Source: Lingula anatina
Taxonomy: Eukaryota; Brachiopoda; Lingulata; Lingulida; Lingulidae
DNA length: 64,000 bases
Reading direction: 5' to 3'
Assembly (NCBI RefSeq): GCF_001039355.2
Contig: NW_019775638.1
Coordinates: 134,189-198,188, forward strand
Shown: positions 12,915-25,095 of the stretch, one piece after another
Layout of the letters: each line of letters starts with the position of its first letter
Numbering within the stretch: position 1 is the first letter of the stretch
The notes under the pieces: generated by a model
Told to the model about the DNA's origin: nothing
The model's input: the letters and a program-made list of their open reading frames with translations, nothing else
The model's database searches: none
Translations under genes and position numbers: made by a program

Positions 12915-13082
12915 CAGGGGCGGATTTAGGCCGTCTTCTGGGTCTTCCGGAAGACGGTCAGATTTTCTAGTTTACATTGAAGGGTATCTAATTTTTTCTG
13001 TCGGAAGACGGTCAAAAATGGAAAATGGATAACCAAATATAATATGGAAGACTGTCAGGAAATATTTCTGGATCCGCCCCTG
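12915..13082. mobile_element. MITE, CAGGGGCGGAT family, 5-bp TSD
   Basis: A 168-bp element with terminal inverted repeats CAGGGGCGGATTTAG and CTGGATCCGCCCCTG. It is flanked by the perfect 5-bp direct repeat TACAT (12910-12914 and 13083-13087). GGAAGACGGTCA is repeated inside. It has no coding capacity, so it would be mobilised in trans. The CAG...CTG ends suggest a hAT-like origin, but the 5-bp target duplication is on the short side for that group. A related copy lies at 63407-63566. Confidence 0.85.
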
Positions 13083-13219
13083 TACATGATATACATTATA
13101 TTAATCTCTCGCCCCTCGCTTGGCACACTCTCACTCTCCGAGCAGGGGCTTGAGTAGATACAGAGTTCACACTGTTTCGGACTTGCCTTGTATGCTTTTC
13201 GGTGAAGATATTGTTCACC

Positions 13220-15494
13220 ATGAAAACCTGGCTCCTTCTGATCGTAATATTAACGACGTTACGTGGTAAGTATTACGCTCAGTACTTGGTTTTCGGTATC
13301 TCTGGTTAATTAGGCTATATGTCAAAGGTATTTTCACAAAACGCTTGATGATGCTGAACGGTAGGTGAGGGAACATGGTGCATGATATCAACCTGTCTTC
13401 TTCGGGAACTATATCCCATTTAAGTCTGATAACGTTAGGGGATAACATCATGGCCTACAGTAGTATGTGCGACGCGGTGAGAAAGACTACAGTACATGTC
13501 CTTGATAACATACAAACCTTGGGGGGTTGCAGGTTTACTTTTATTTCCATTTCATTTTACGTGATTGTTATAATCATCACATCTATGCAAGTGAACCAAG
13601 CAAATTTCTTCGGATGCTATGGCATTCCTGTAGGCCTAAACCTGAAAAAAGACCTTGCTGCAAAAATAAACACCATCGTGCACGGAACACCAGTACAAGC
13701 GATAAAACAGAATTTAGATACAGACCTACTGATCCCTTGGGCACACCATAACATACATAATGGCAGTAATGGTTTATATGCATGTATTTAGGGTAACATG
13801 TACCTAGTGTGTGGCAGATGCCTGTAAGCGTATCATATATTAAACTCGATGACTGCAGTGACGAGCGAGTTACCTGGCAAAAACCTGCCCGAAATACAGA
13901 AGCAGCTGGCTTTTATAGCCGACCTTAGTTTACCTGTCAGTGGGTGAAATGTCAGCTATATTAGTATTTTCATTATTCTTTTCCCCTTTTTAAAAAGATC
14001 GAGGATCCCTTAAGTTTTACATGCCTGGTGAGTAGCACATTGATACTCATGTTGTGTTGATTAGCATGCAGTTTCAAAATATTTCGAGTCAAAAATCAGT
14101 AAGTAAATAAAATAATAATGGAAAATGTATGCCCAGAAATATTTGACTTTAAAAGATTCACAAAACTATAGTGCAGTTCAGCACTTGATTATGTTATGAA
14201 TTATTTTACATTTATGCCGGTTTCAGTGTCCACAGCTGTTCTTTGCTATGAGTGCAGATCCCACTTCTCAATGGAGTGCGCTGACCCGTTCCAGCACGCG
14301 GGTACGCACCGCACAGAGTGCGACCGTGCCTGTGCTAAGATGAAGAAGGTCTCAAAACTTGCAGGTAAAAACGCACATATTGTACCGGCCAGTAGGCCTA
14401 CATCACGTATATACACATGTAGGCAACAAGTGCAATTAACGCACTGAAACATACCTACGCGTACGCGCACACACAGGCACGCAAACACGCGACTCACCCT
14501 AAAATACCACCCTGAATGCGCACATTTTGAAACTGAAACCCTTTTTCCTTTTTTAAGAAATGCTTCAGAACACTAGCACTAAAAGTATACCATTTTTATC
14601 GCGCTTTTCTCTTTTGCGGTTATGTGCTCGACCCTCAAAAATGTATTTGGGTCAAGTTAAGCATCAGCCGAAACATTACCACTGGACCTTAAGTTGCTTA
14701 AAGTTCAACAACGGTATACAGTATGTGCTCTTGAATATAGTCATACAGGTACACATGTGCTTTATTTTGGAGTTAATCACAGAACGAGCGTTAGTGAACC
14801 ATGTCATATTCCAGTATTTAGCGGGGCACGGTGCCTCGATTTTCGTATTCTACATATGTATCTTCATTCTTGGCATAAAACACGGAGTGGAAGGGAGATG
14901 CCTAGATGCACCAGTAGATCCAGTAGATGTTACTTAGGGAAGACAGATAATGAGGTCGGGTACTTGGCACTGAGAGAGAAAGGCAGGGGTAGAAAGCAGT
15001 TTTGCCTTCTCCCCTCACCATTCAACCAGCCCCAACAAAAACAAATTAATTCACGAAAAAAAGGATAAAGCCTATAAAAATCTGCTATGCTCGCGAAACA
15101 TCATATGTTTTATAAATAATAATAAATTTCGTCTACCGACCCTATCTACAGAGAAAGAGCCGTTGTTCGTTAACCAACACATCAATTTTGTCTGACCTTA
15201 CGGCACTTCTGTCTCATTTGAGAATTTTTATTATCTGTTTGTCAAAAAGAGCTGAAGAACTTATTTTCGAAAACAGGCAAATTCCCGCTGGTTAACTCCT
15301 CAGTTTCGGAAAACTCAGACCTTCGCCACGACAGCTCTACTCTCATTATCAATTAGTTCATTGACTTATGTGACTAGATTGTCGCAAAATCTAACCTTTT
15401 CTAAATAAGCACATTACTGACCTTTCCTGAAAATCTGACCAAAATCCGCCCTCAACTTTTTGAGTTACGTTTTTAACTAACAAAACCAACACAG

Positions 15495-15531
<37 letters not shown>

Positions 15532-16214
15532 GCAGCTGGCGGAGGCGTATTGAACAGTGGGCGTCTACAATGGTGTGTTGCAATCAAGTACCTCATTCAC
15601 AAAGAGATCAAAGCTGAGGCCTTTATAAAACTAAGACAGATTATAAAGATGCTAACATCTCACAAGGCAATCAAGGCACCGCATACTTATTTACGGGAAG
15701 TAACAGAGAGGACCAAGTCTGGCACTTTGTATAGGGGTGCTAGTATCAATTTTGATGAAAATTCGTTCGTTTAATTATTAGACTTATTTATTCTATTTTC
15801 ATACGTTAAAATACAAAATGGATAATGAAGCAATATAGAACACATTTAAGTTCCACTAATTCCATAAAGAGAAGAGTTCGATCTTCAGAGAAAAAAAAAG
15901 ATTTTTGAATTATTTTGTTCATATTAGACTACAATTTCAACGACGCAAGTCACAAAAAAAAAACATTTTGTTTTAATCTTTCAGATGGCAGCGCAACAAC
16001 AGTTCAAATCTGGCGTCAGTGCTACACACCAACCTTTCCAAAAGATGGCTGCATTGTGAAGACAGATAGTGAGGACGATTCTACTACCACTTTGTGCTCC
16101 TGTCACGAAAAGTTGTGTAACAATGCACCAAAACTGGCTACTGGCAGCGGTCGTCTGCTCTTCCTCATCAACAGTATAATGGCCGCCTACTGGACTTATT
16201 GTGAATTTTTATAG
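13220..16214 (+). CDS. Ly6/sleepless-like GPI-anchored protein, copy A
   Basis: Three exons: 13220-13265, 14227-14364 and 15985-16214, both introns in phase 1, giving 137 residues. Exon 1 encodes a signal peptide (MKTWLLLIVILTTL). The mature part starts near LCYECRS and has ten cysteines ending in LCSCHEKLCN, the three-finger (LU) pattern of the sleepless/quiver family. The hydrophobic C terminus (about 120-137) after a Gly/Ser-rich stretch fits GPI attachment. Family members sit on the outer membrane face and modulate ion channels and nicotinic receptors; the partner here is unknown. The exon layout matches the neighbour at 18890, so the two are tandem paralogues. AATAAA at 16823-16828 is a candidate poly(A) signal. 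The start is the only ATG before a good signal peptide and donor. Confidence 0.85.
15497..15529. repeat. Poly(A) tract of 33 bp
   Basis: An uninterrupted run of A inside intron 2 of the first Ly6-like gene. It could be the tail of an old retrotransposed copy on the plus strand, but I recognise no SINE body in front of it. Confidence 0.8.
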
Positions 16215-17213
16215 TGCGACCTATACGTGTAAAATACAGCAATACAGTATATCTTCTGTTCGGTGCATTTACTTACGGAGGTTTTGCCAGGGTTTACCTA
16301 GATAATGACCCGTATGATAAGTCAATGCAGATAGGATAGGACGCCTCCTGTCGGTCTGAAAGTTCAGTGGTCAGGGAGTTTATTGGTCTGCAACAGATTG
16401 AACAAGCTTGGTGTAAATGTCTCACTTGTCCTTACATATTTTCTTTGCTTTTGAAACAGGGAAACTATCCAGTTACCGACCAACGAGCTTTTAGACAAAT
16501 TGAACTTCAGGCAACTGAACTGACGACATTTGCCCTGTCTCTGTGTCTGGCGAATGGCCGTCTATTTGACGTCACTCAGGTTTCAGATGGTTATGCAATC
16601 CCTTCTCGACGGGTTTTGAAAACTTACAGATGATTCACTGAACTACACATAGAAAGCGGAGGGAACGCCAGAGAAAAAAACTATTGTTTTACAGAACTCG
16701 TTCTATTTGATAAAAAATTGTATTGAAAATAGGCCTATCATTTCTGGTGAACGTTTTATCTATGTTAGTAATGTAACCGTTCATATGTTGTCACAGGTTA
16801 TGTAAGATATGTGGATTTTTAAAATAAAATCATATCATCCAATACCTAAGTGGATCCTTTTGTCGGCTAATTTTAGGCATAATTATTTTAATTTTTTAAC
16901 ATTTCATTCAAATAAACTTCCAGTAACACTGAAGCATTTTATCCAAGACAAATAATTGATTACAAGACAGAGGAATGTTTGAGAAAAAAACGCTGTTCAA
17001 CGCTCTCATATTTAACATCCGAAGGTTATAAATATAGCTTACAGACGGACTAGGCCTACCTGTATAGGGAAATAAATACTGCTTCGGTTGGTGAAATGCT
17101 TCAGTTGTCCCAAACGACACTTAGGCCTGCACATAGATATCTGTCACAACCCAGCACAAAGTTCTGCTCGCGATGCGTGGTTGCTCCAGCTGCTTTCTTG
17201 AGTCCCTCCCCTC
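16215..17213. other. 3' UTR and intergenic region after Ly6-like gene A
   Basis: Non-coding, AT-rich. AATAAA at 16823-16828 is the likely transcript end. No further gene is seen. Confidence 0.45.
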
Positions 17214-17218
17214 TCTAC

Positions 17219-17692
17219 CAGGGGCGGATCCGGGATAAATTGGAGGGGGGGGGGTGACCTTACCCCCCCCCCTTTTTTTTCATAGATATTAGGTCTCTTG
17301 TCAATAAATGTTTTTAACACATGCAAAATAATGAAAGTAACGTATATCTAGCTTACACAGAGCGTTTTAATAATAGGGTTATATATTGGTTAGACCATCA
17401 ACATTATCCTAACGTTCTACACTGCCACTGTTATTATCATTGATCCGAGGAACGTTGCCAGCAAGTTCTATTTTAATACGTTATTAAAACGTAGGCCTAT
17501 ATACATTTTGATGAAATTTACAAATTATACATTTTTGTTTATTTTGGCAAAAACACATGAACATTTTTCATACTTTGCATCACTACAAGCCTGCGTCATG
17601 CGTTTTCTTAACTGCCAAGTGAGCATTCGGGAAGACAGCTCATGAATCATATCATATCATATCATATCATATCATTTTGAATTTCTCATTGT

Positions 17693-17738
<46 letters not shown>

Positions 17739-18253
17739 CCCTATATATATAGGGAGGCCTATCAGATTATCAACTTGTCTTTCATGTGGTCAGGCCCTTG
17801 ATAAAAACGTCAAGGTTGTTATGAATGAGTACATGTTACAAGGACCGAATACAGTTTGGTGGGTTCAGTAGGCCCTATATATGACTACTGACAAAAAAAA
17901 AACGCTTGGTCTCTTTATTTATATTTTGTCGACTGACTTATTTAGGCCTACCAATCAGACAGTTAACAGGGGCTGATCCAGGATTATTATAAGGAGGGGG
18001 GGTGGAACGACGTACAGCTGACCATCGTCCCCTTGGTGTGGGGTTTGGGGCCTGCTCAAGGTCCCCGAAAATTTTTTGGTGTTCTGGAGAGCAAACAGTG
18101 CCCTTTGGTACGGTTTAGAACTATGATTTAGCTAGTCATAGGCTAATTCTAATTTCAAGAGGGGAATATTGGTGTGATAGGGTATTGATGTCGTTGGTGT
18201 GATATTGCAGAAACCGAAGGGGGAGGTCAGGACCCCCTCTAAATCCGCCACTG
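17219..18253. mobile_element. About 1-kb element with CAGGGGCGGATCC ends, 5-bp TSD
   Basis: The left terminus CAGGGGCGGATCCGG at 17219 and right terminus AAATCCGCCACTG ending at 18253 are inverted relatives of the MITE at 12915. They are flanked by the perfect 5-bp repeat TCTAC (17214-17218 and 18254-18258). A second left-type terminus, CAGGGGCTGATCCAGG, begins inside at 17967 without its own matching duplication, so the element may be nested or internally rearranged. The interior carries ATCAT and TA microsatellites and no transposase frame. Confidence 0.65.
17646..17736. repeat. ATCAT pentamer repeat and TA dinucleotide repeat
   Basis: Six ATCAT units at 17646-17675 are followed by an uninterrupted TA run at 17695-17736. 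Both lie within the CAGGGG-ended element. Confidence 0.9.
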
Positions 18254-18889
18254 TCTACCATATATGCACTAAACTACTTTCATATGATTGATTTATATTT
18301 TGATTATTATTAGGCTATAACCGTGTGTGTGTGTTGGGGGGGGGGGGGGGGGTCAAAGCACAGTACACGTGCGTGTATTTGTACACCCTAAACGCGTTTG
18401 GTTGAAAAAAAAGTACAACATCATTTCTTTGAGACAGGCAAAATATTATCCCTAAACGCGTTATAAAATTTCCCTCCTTAAAAATCAAAGGAAAATCCAT
18501 GTAACATTTATGTACCTGATTCATATTGTGTTACTCCTTTCACTTAATAAGTAGCCTACGTGTGCAGGACCTTTTCATGCCCCCCTCCCCCCCCCCCCCT
18601 CCTCCCCCTCACTTTCACCTGAGCAGACGGGGGCTGTCGAAAATCTAGTTTCTTAATTCACTGGAATGAAGGTCATAAGAAAAAAACTGTGCTGATCAAT
18701 AAAAAATAACGCATGCGCTGAGAGAAGGTCACTTCAATGTCGTTTTATGAAGGTTAACAAAACGTTAAATAGGCTAGGCTCACCTAGCTAGGCTCCGCAT
18801 TGTGCTTGTGCACATAACTCAGTCTGCGTCAGTGACAGAAGCTATTACTGTGCGTAGCTCGTGTCTTTAGCGTGAATATACGGTGCAAG

Positions 18890-20889
18890 ATGCAGCTGTA
18901 TCTCGTACTGATACTTCTGTTGTCCGCAACATGTGGTAAGCTAGTAGCTAAGCTTTTAGTGCCATTTGGTGTCTTTTAATTGGATGTAATTAAAATTTTC
19001 TTTGTCATTTTGATTTAAAATAGCAGAACTGTGTCAAGATACATAGTATTAAGTTGCTTCTTAGCGGTGACCTATTTAATGTAACGTTACGTGAAATGGG
19101 AGCTGCTAATTAGCTTCTAGTTGTATGAACAGCATTCTAAGACTTTCTGAAATTTCTGTCGGTGTCACGGTTGATACTCTTTTAGCATACTGGAATGGAT
19201 ATTGATCTGAATACTTATATTTCATTAGTTCAAAATGGCCTGAATTGATAAATTTGATACTGTCTGGCACACAACATCACGTTCACGAAACAGGTGATAA
19301 TTTTTGTGATGTGATCTCTCTCTCTCAGTATAATATTACTGGGTATATTGGTTTCATTTAAAAGCATTAAGCTAGGTTCTTTGTCCAATTTTAACTGATA
19401 ATTTTTATTTCTGTTCTGTCCTTTGTCATGATCACAGGATCGCTAGCTGAGCTGTGTTACCAGTGCGACTCAACGCTTCACGGGAACTGTGCAGACCCGT
19501 TTGATGGCTCAGGCATTCACCAGACTGCATGCCCCTATGGCTGTCAGAAGGTGAAAGAGGAATACAAAGGTACAGTTAAAGGGATAACAACTTTTTGTTT
19601 GAGATTTGTATTTTACAATATATACATTGTAAACAACTAATAGAAATATGTTTGCCATCAGACCACCTGGACCTTCATAGATGGGTATTCCTCTGAGAGA
19701 TTATTTAAAAAAAAAATGGACTAGCTTTGAATGTAGGAATGGGTTTATTAACCATTGGAAATTATGGACTGAGGTTTTTGTACAGGAACAGCGGAGACAG
19801 GGGGGGGGGGGTAGGGGGGAGTGGAGCAATGCAATACGGTGTGGCTTCTGAACCCTTCTCCTTATATCTTTAGCCTAATAAAACAGTATAATGAGATCAA
19901 CAAGGCAAACAAAGCATTCTTATTACTTGGTGCAAGGCTACAGAATGTTTCATCATAGGATATTTGACCTAATCATATATGCATGCAGCTGTTCTGCTAA
20001 TATGGATAAGGAATGATTTTAATTAAAAGTAGAATTAATTTTTTTTGTAAAAAAAATTTATTTTTACTACTTTAAGGCATATTTACCAGTAAATTGCCTG
20101 AGATCAAAGGTGAATGTTGAAGAATACATTTGTGGGTAGTGTGAGACTTCAAGCTACACAGACAATGCACATTCATCATCACATTCTGAAGGTTAATGGA
20201 GAAGTGCAAGGTTTCAAGCAAGACCTCCTTAAAAGACAAATTGGGGGACCCCCTTTTTTGCACTCCCTTTTATTTTTTATTCTCAAGGATTCCCCTTTAA
20301 AATGAAATTCTGATACCTTCAGTGTTTCAGTGTAAGAGATTAATAAGAAGTTTATACACAGGGCTGCTCTTAAATAGTTAAAACTTACTGAAGGGATAAA
20401 TTTGTCCTTATTTGTATGCGTGTCATGCTGCTTGTTTCATTATCCATGTGGCTTGTAAGTAGGGTTAAAGATAGAATTTATTAACTTAGTCACAAAAACG
20501 AACGTAAAATTTTGTCGGAGATGTTATATTTATTATAAGCTACTTAACTCCACTGCACCTGCAATGTTGAATGGATGGATGAAGCAAATTCATTCTTAAT
20601 TTTTTTGTTAGTTACTCTTTCTATCTCTACATTTAAAATTTTATTTATTTATCTTGATACATTGTTTTGAACTTCAGAGGCAACGGGAAGAATCACCCGT
20701 GGCTGTGTTGTAGCAACAGTGGCTGACCATGGCTGCAGCGAGACTAAAAAACCTGACAGTGGAGTCTCTGATGCATATTGGTGCACCTGTGAGGGCGAAC
20801 TGTGCAACCATGCCCCAAGGCCCTCCAGTAGCCAAATTCCTCTGTTCATGGGCCTCGCAGCCATCTTACTGATGAGGATACTGTTTTAA
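18890..20889 (+). CDS. Ly6/sleepless-like GPI-anchored protein, copy B
   Basis: Three exons: 18890-18935, 19438-19569 and 20678-20889, both introns in phase 1, giving 129 residues. Exon 1 is 46 bp, the same length as in copy A. Signal peptide MQLYLVLILLLSATCG precedes SLAELCYQCDSTLHGNCADPF, a close match to the sleepless/quiver LU-domain start. The ten-Cys pattern ends in WCTCEGELCNHAP. The C terminus (PLFMGLAAILLMRILF) is a hydrophobic GPI-signal-like tail. The GRITRGCV segment before the third finger is typical of the family. It probably acts outside the cell at the membrane as a channel or receptor modulator; this is family knowledge, not shown here. AATAAA at 21469-21474 could end a 3' UTR of about 600 bp. 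Confidence 0.88.
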
Positions 20890-23800
20890 GTCATTTTGAA
20901 TTTCTTTTCAATGATAATGAAATTAACAAAGTTGATTAATTAGTCATCTGGAAACAATTGTTTATTCTACAAGAAAAGCAAAAATGATATTTGAAAGTTT
21001 TGAAAACTTATTTTGGGCTGTGTTATAAAGGGAAGCTTTTGTGAGAAACTAAAAATTGATGAATCTTGCAAAAAATGAAATATTGGCCTAAGTGAGGTGT
21101 TTTGAAACTTGTAAGTAATTTCCGTAATTGAATTTCAGGGTAAATTGTTGCATAATACATGTACAGTTTTGCGTGCCAAAATTATGCAAAAAGGCTGTGT
21201 CAAAAGTCAACTCTCCTTTTGTAGAACATGGACATTGATCAGTTTCTTTGCTGTTTTGCTATTCGGTCTTAGAATTATAATGTGTATTTGGTTATAAAGA
21301 GATAGGAACATTTCTGTACAGTCTTTACAGCTGCTACAGAGATCAAATTATCAAGCAATTTAACACAGGCATATAACAGAATGTAATTTGTCCAGCCATA
21401 TGAAAAAAGTAGTTTTGAATTGTGAATAATTTTATAGAATTCAGTTAATTTTTTATCTTGAAACTTGTAATAAAATGATAGTGTGATTTAAAATACAGAC
21501 TTCTTTCTATTGTCCCACAAAAAAGTAAAAAATATGGGCACTGTTGGAAATGCCATAGCAATCAACAACCAAGTAATACCATCATATGATATTAGGAAGG
21601 GTTATATTTTGAATAAGTATAGAAAAGAGATTATCAAAGTGTGTATTTTGATTCATCCAGTGGATTTAAAATAAAAAGAAATGTATATGAGATTTAATTT
21701 CCTTTCTTTATTGAAGTAAGATACCATATATGCATATATACTTTACTCACAGCATTTAGTTTAGGCTCTTTTAGTTAAATGCAGATATTTATTCTCAATA
21801 ATGCACAGGTCAGCAGGTTCACTGACAAATGTACAATGCTGTTTGCGAACTATAAGAAATCATGAGTGAAAGATGATCTGATACCTTTTGGTGCATACAA
21901 TATGGCCAAAATTACATGTCAACTAGGACATGCGAATGTCCCATACTATAAGTGGATATCTTGTTTTGATTATGTCACATGATCTTGTTTCACCACTGTA
22001 CATGGCTCCCTCTGCTAAAAAAAAGTGGAAGCCGTATTGTATCAGATCACCTTTCTCTCATGATTTGTTTTAGTTTCATGGTAATTTCAACATTATATTA
22101 CCCTTCTGTTATGTTTGTGTTTGTATTTTCATTTTGGCAGTTACTTTAATTGTCATACATTGTGAGTTGTTATTCCACAGTATCAGAAATTACAATATTT
22201 AAAAGTTTTCTATCCCTTTTGTTAAATACAACTAAGGGACGATTATATATCAGAGGTGCAAGGTATTGTCAAAGGAAATTCATTTGTGATGCATTTATAT
22301 TCTAAATGCAATTTTAATGTCTTCGCAATGCATGCATTAATTGATATGTGAAACACACTTCAAGTGTTATGCTGGTTTTTGTATAGATGTATGAAGCATT
22401 TAATACTATTTTATATTTTTGCATTTTCTACACAATTTTGTAACTTTTAAGACTTCCCTTTTGCTTATGGTTGGTGGTACTTTAGTATTGATAGCTTGTA
22501 ACCAGTTTGGCAATTTTCACCACAAATATGTGGCTGTCACAGCATCAGCTTGAATAAATAATATTCATCCTGGAATATTTTTGAAGTTACAGCATTGTCT
22601 CACGAGGTTACATTATAGAGTTGTTAAAAATCATTACATATTGAACCACCTTAAGGGTTATGGCATAGCTATTTATAATAGTGTGTTGCATATGTATAGC
22701 AATAAATTGAAATCAAAATATTATAAAAATATCCGTATAATTTTTTTGAGACTAAATCTATCACTATGAAGTTTTTACTAAGAGAACTGGCTTTATACAG
22801 ATAGTTGAGATTTATCTCAAATTATAGAGTAAATTTATGGAATAAGAAATATTTGTTACACTTTGGCTTTATAATATTGTGTATAATGTTGTGTATTAAC
22901 AGTTTTCTGCTTTGTTTTCTTTAGTATGTGATAAAAAGGACAGCCACATACATTGTGGTGCAAGCATTGTTATGTAACTGTAGCTAAATAACACTAAAAT
23001 GTAATTATTTTCAATTACTAAAGCTTGTTGTGTATCAGTATTACTGTTTTACCATAAAGAGACATTATGCAGAGTTGTCATTGGCCTAAGTCTTCCCTTT
23101 ATTTGCCATACCATTGCCCAGAAACACATTGCTTCATTTATACGTGTTATGAAATAGCTACCCCTGCTTTGAAAATGCATTTTGACATGCAGTGAAAATG
23201 CAATTTATCCTTGTAACTGTTCCCTAAGTTTAAGTCAAGTGGAAAACAGTGTGGTCTGAAATGAAATGAATAACATATTGGCCATTTCCCAGTTTAAAAC
23301 TACACACACAGGACAATAGAAGTGTCACCCTACTGAACCAATACTTTGGGGGAGATAAATGACTGTGGAATGATATGCTCCTGGTATCATTTTATTCACA
23401 TCAAATTTCACAAAAAGACTAACAATACAATTCCATGGGACAGCGGTTTTATACTCATTAGTCACATTATAAGTAGACCAGGCATTATAACTACCCAAGA
23501 TCTACCTACTATGATAACTCTGATTCAGGGGTTGACACTTCTATTGTGTGTAGATGGTGTGTAGGTCTTACAATTAGAGGGTGGCAGAGATGATTTTTTA
23601 TTGTATTTCTGAGTACCAGAACCCAGTATTTGGTGTCATTTATTTCTGTGATATTAAGCCAAAATTGTGTCAAAAGAAAAATATATGCTGAAAAGTACTC
23701 CTTTGGTTTGTAATTAATTTTCATTGAGATTTTTTCACATTTAGGTGCATATAGGTGTGTATGCAGTGCACTGTCATTCTTTTATACTTAAATAGCCAGG

Positions 23801-24139
23801 GGAGATTTGAAAAAAAAATTATTTTGGATGTTTATTGTTACTGTCCAGTTTTGCAGTGTTTTCTTAGTTTCATTCACAGTTTGCTTCATTGCCGACTTCA
23901 AGTGATTTTTATTCACCTTGTAATAAAAAGTATTGAAAATATTTAAATTACGTCAAATTCCTTTTAAGCAGTTTTACCGTTAAATAATTTGCAACTCAAG
24001 TATAACCATGGGAACAAGTTTGAGAAAAACCACTTAGAAACGATGAGCAATCAACAACAACGATCAAAAATTTTCATGAAAAATAAATAATAATTGGTTG
24101 GAGTCTAAACCCCAGGTATATTCAACAGACTTAACAATG
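20890..24139. other. 3' UTR and AT-rich intergenic region
   Basis: No coding exon is supported. Poly(A) candidates include 21469-21474, and several further AATAAA-like hexamers occur toward 23.9 kb. One hairpin element (21857-22066) is annotated separately. Confidence 0.45.
21857..22066. mobile_element. Hairpin (MITE-like) element, about 210 bp
   Basis: The left end (AAATCATGAGTGAAAGATGA then TCTGATAC) is the inverted complement, with few mismatches, of the right end (GTATCAGATCACC then TTTCTCTCATGATTT). Arms are about 30 bp around a non-coding middle. No clear target-site duplication was found. Confidence 0.55.
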
Positions 24140-24691
24140 TTAAGAGCGCATTCTCAACGAATTAAGCCAGGCTTTACAAAGCCGGTGACCTAAAAATGGC
24201 GGACGTACATGAAAGAAAAACGCCTAATCTTTTAATAGTCTCTCCGCCTCCCCACACGTCGTCCCTGCGGGGTACAGTAATTAAATCTCGGCTCCGTTCG
24301 CCATGCGGAAGCTACCTGAGAAATATTAAGTGCGCATGCTCATCAGTTAAACTCGTGGTGAAGAAAGCATGGCGGCTGAAGGCGATCGAAGGAAAAAAGC
24401 TCTTCTGTTCTATTATCTTTGAAAACAGAGACGAAAAGGGAATAATTTGGCCCGTAGAGCAGCAATGAATCGACTATCTACGGAGATAATATCACCAGAG
24501 ATATTCACGGAAATATTAATGTTTGGAGCCGAGATTTAATTACTGTACCCCGCAGGGACGACGTATGGGGAGGCGTGTGAGAGGCGGAGAGACTATTAAA
24601 AGATTAGGCGGTTTTTCTTTCATGTACGTCCGCCATTTTTAGGTCACCGGCTTTGTAAAGCCTGGCTTAATTCGTTGAGAATGCACTCTTA
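24140..24691. mobile_element. Foldback DNA element with arms of about 155 bp
   Basis: The left arm 24140-24295 and right arm 24525-24691 are near-perfect inverted repeats, both beginning TAAGAGYGCATTCTCAACGA from the outside. The interior of about 230 bp contains ATGGCGGCTGAAGGCGATCG at 24369 and could be a remnant of a 5' coding end, broken by a stop after 17 codons. The flanks allow a TA duplication, while TTAA occurs a few bases further out on both sides, so the superfamily is unclear (Tc1/mariner-like, PIF/Harbinger-like or piggyBac-like). Confidence 0.8.
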
Positions 24692-25095
24692 CATACAACT
24701 TAAAATGATTTTAAAAAGTATGTAAAATTCAAAGTCTGTTTTAATCAATGCCCATTAAATGTCATAAATAATAATAATATAAGAAAAAATGATACAATAA
24801 AAAGGAGAAAAACACGAGATTCACCAAGCTTACAGCGGTGAATCAAAATGTGAGAAGCGAATTTTTGGGGCTCCATAGTAAAACAATTTTAATGTGTGAT
24901 GATCGATGGTCATTACATGACGGCTCTGTGTCACACGTTTCTTTTTTAATATTATCACGGTAAAATTGTTGTTGTATTACACAGTAAATTACACCAAAAC
25001 TCGTGAATGAAAACGTTATACGGAGACAAAAATTTCATACTTTTAAATCTTGGCCTTAGCCAGTAGTCATATATTTGAAAGTGAATATTTAGCTT

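Noticed and set aside
13375-13791. 138-codon frame in intron 1 of the first Ly6-like gene
   Set aside because: No recognisable domain, no splice or context support, and it lies inside an intron with consistent flanking exons. Probably a chance frame.
14560-15068. Overlapping frames of 125 and 124 codons in intron 2 of the first Ly6-like gene
   Set aside because: Two frames overlap in different registers with low-complexity composition and no homology that I recognise.
24196-24468. 90-codon plus-strand frame in the foldback element
   Set aside because: It runs through an inverted-repeat arm and loop, with no transposase motif; likely fortuitous.
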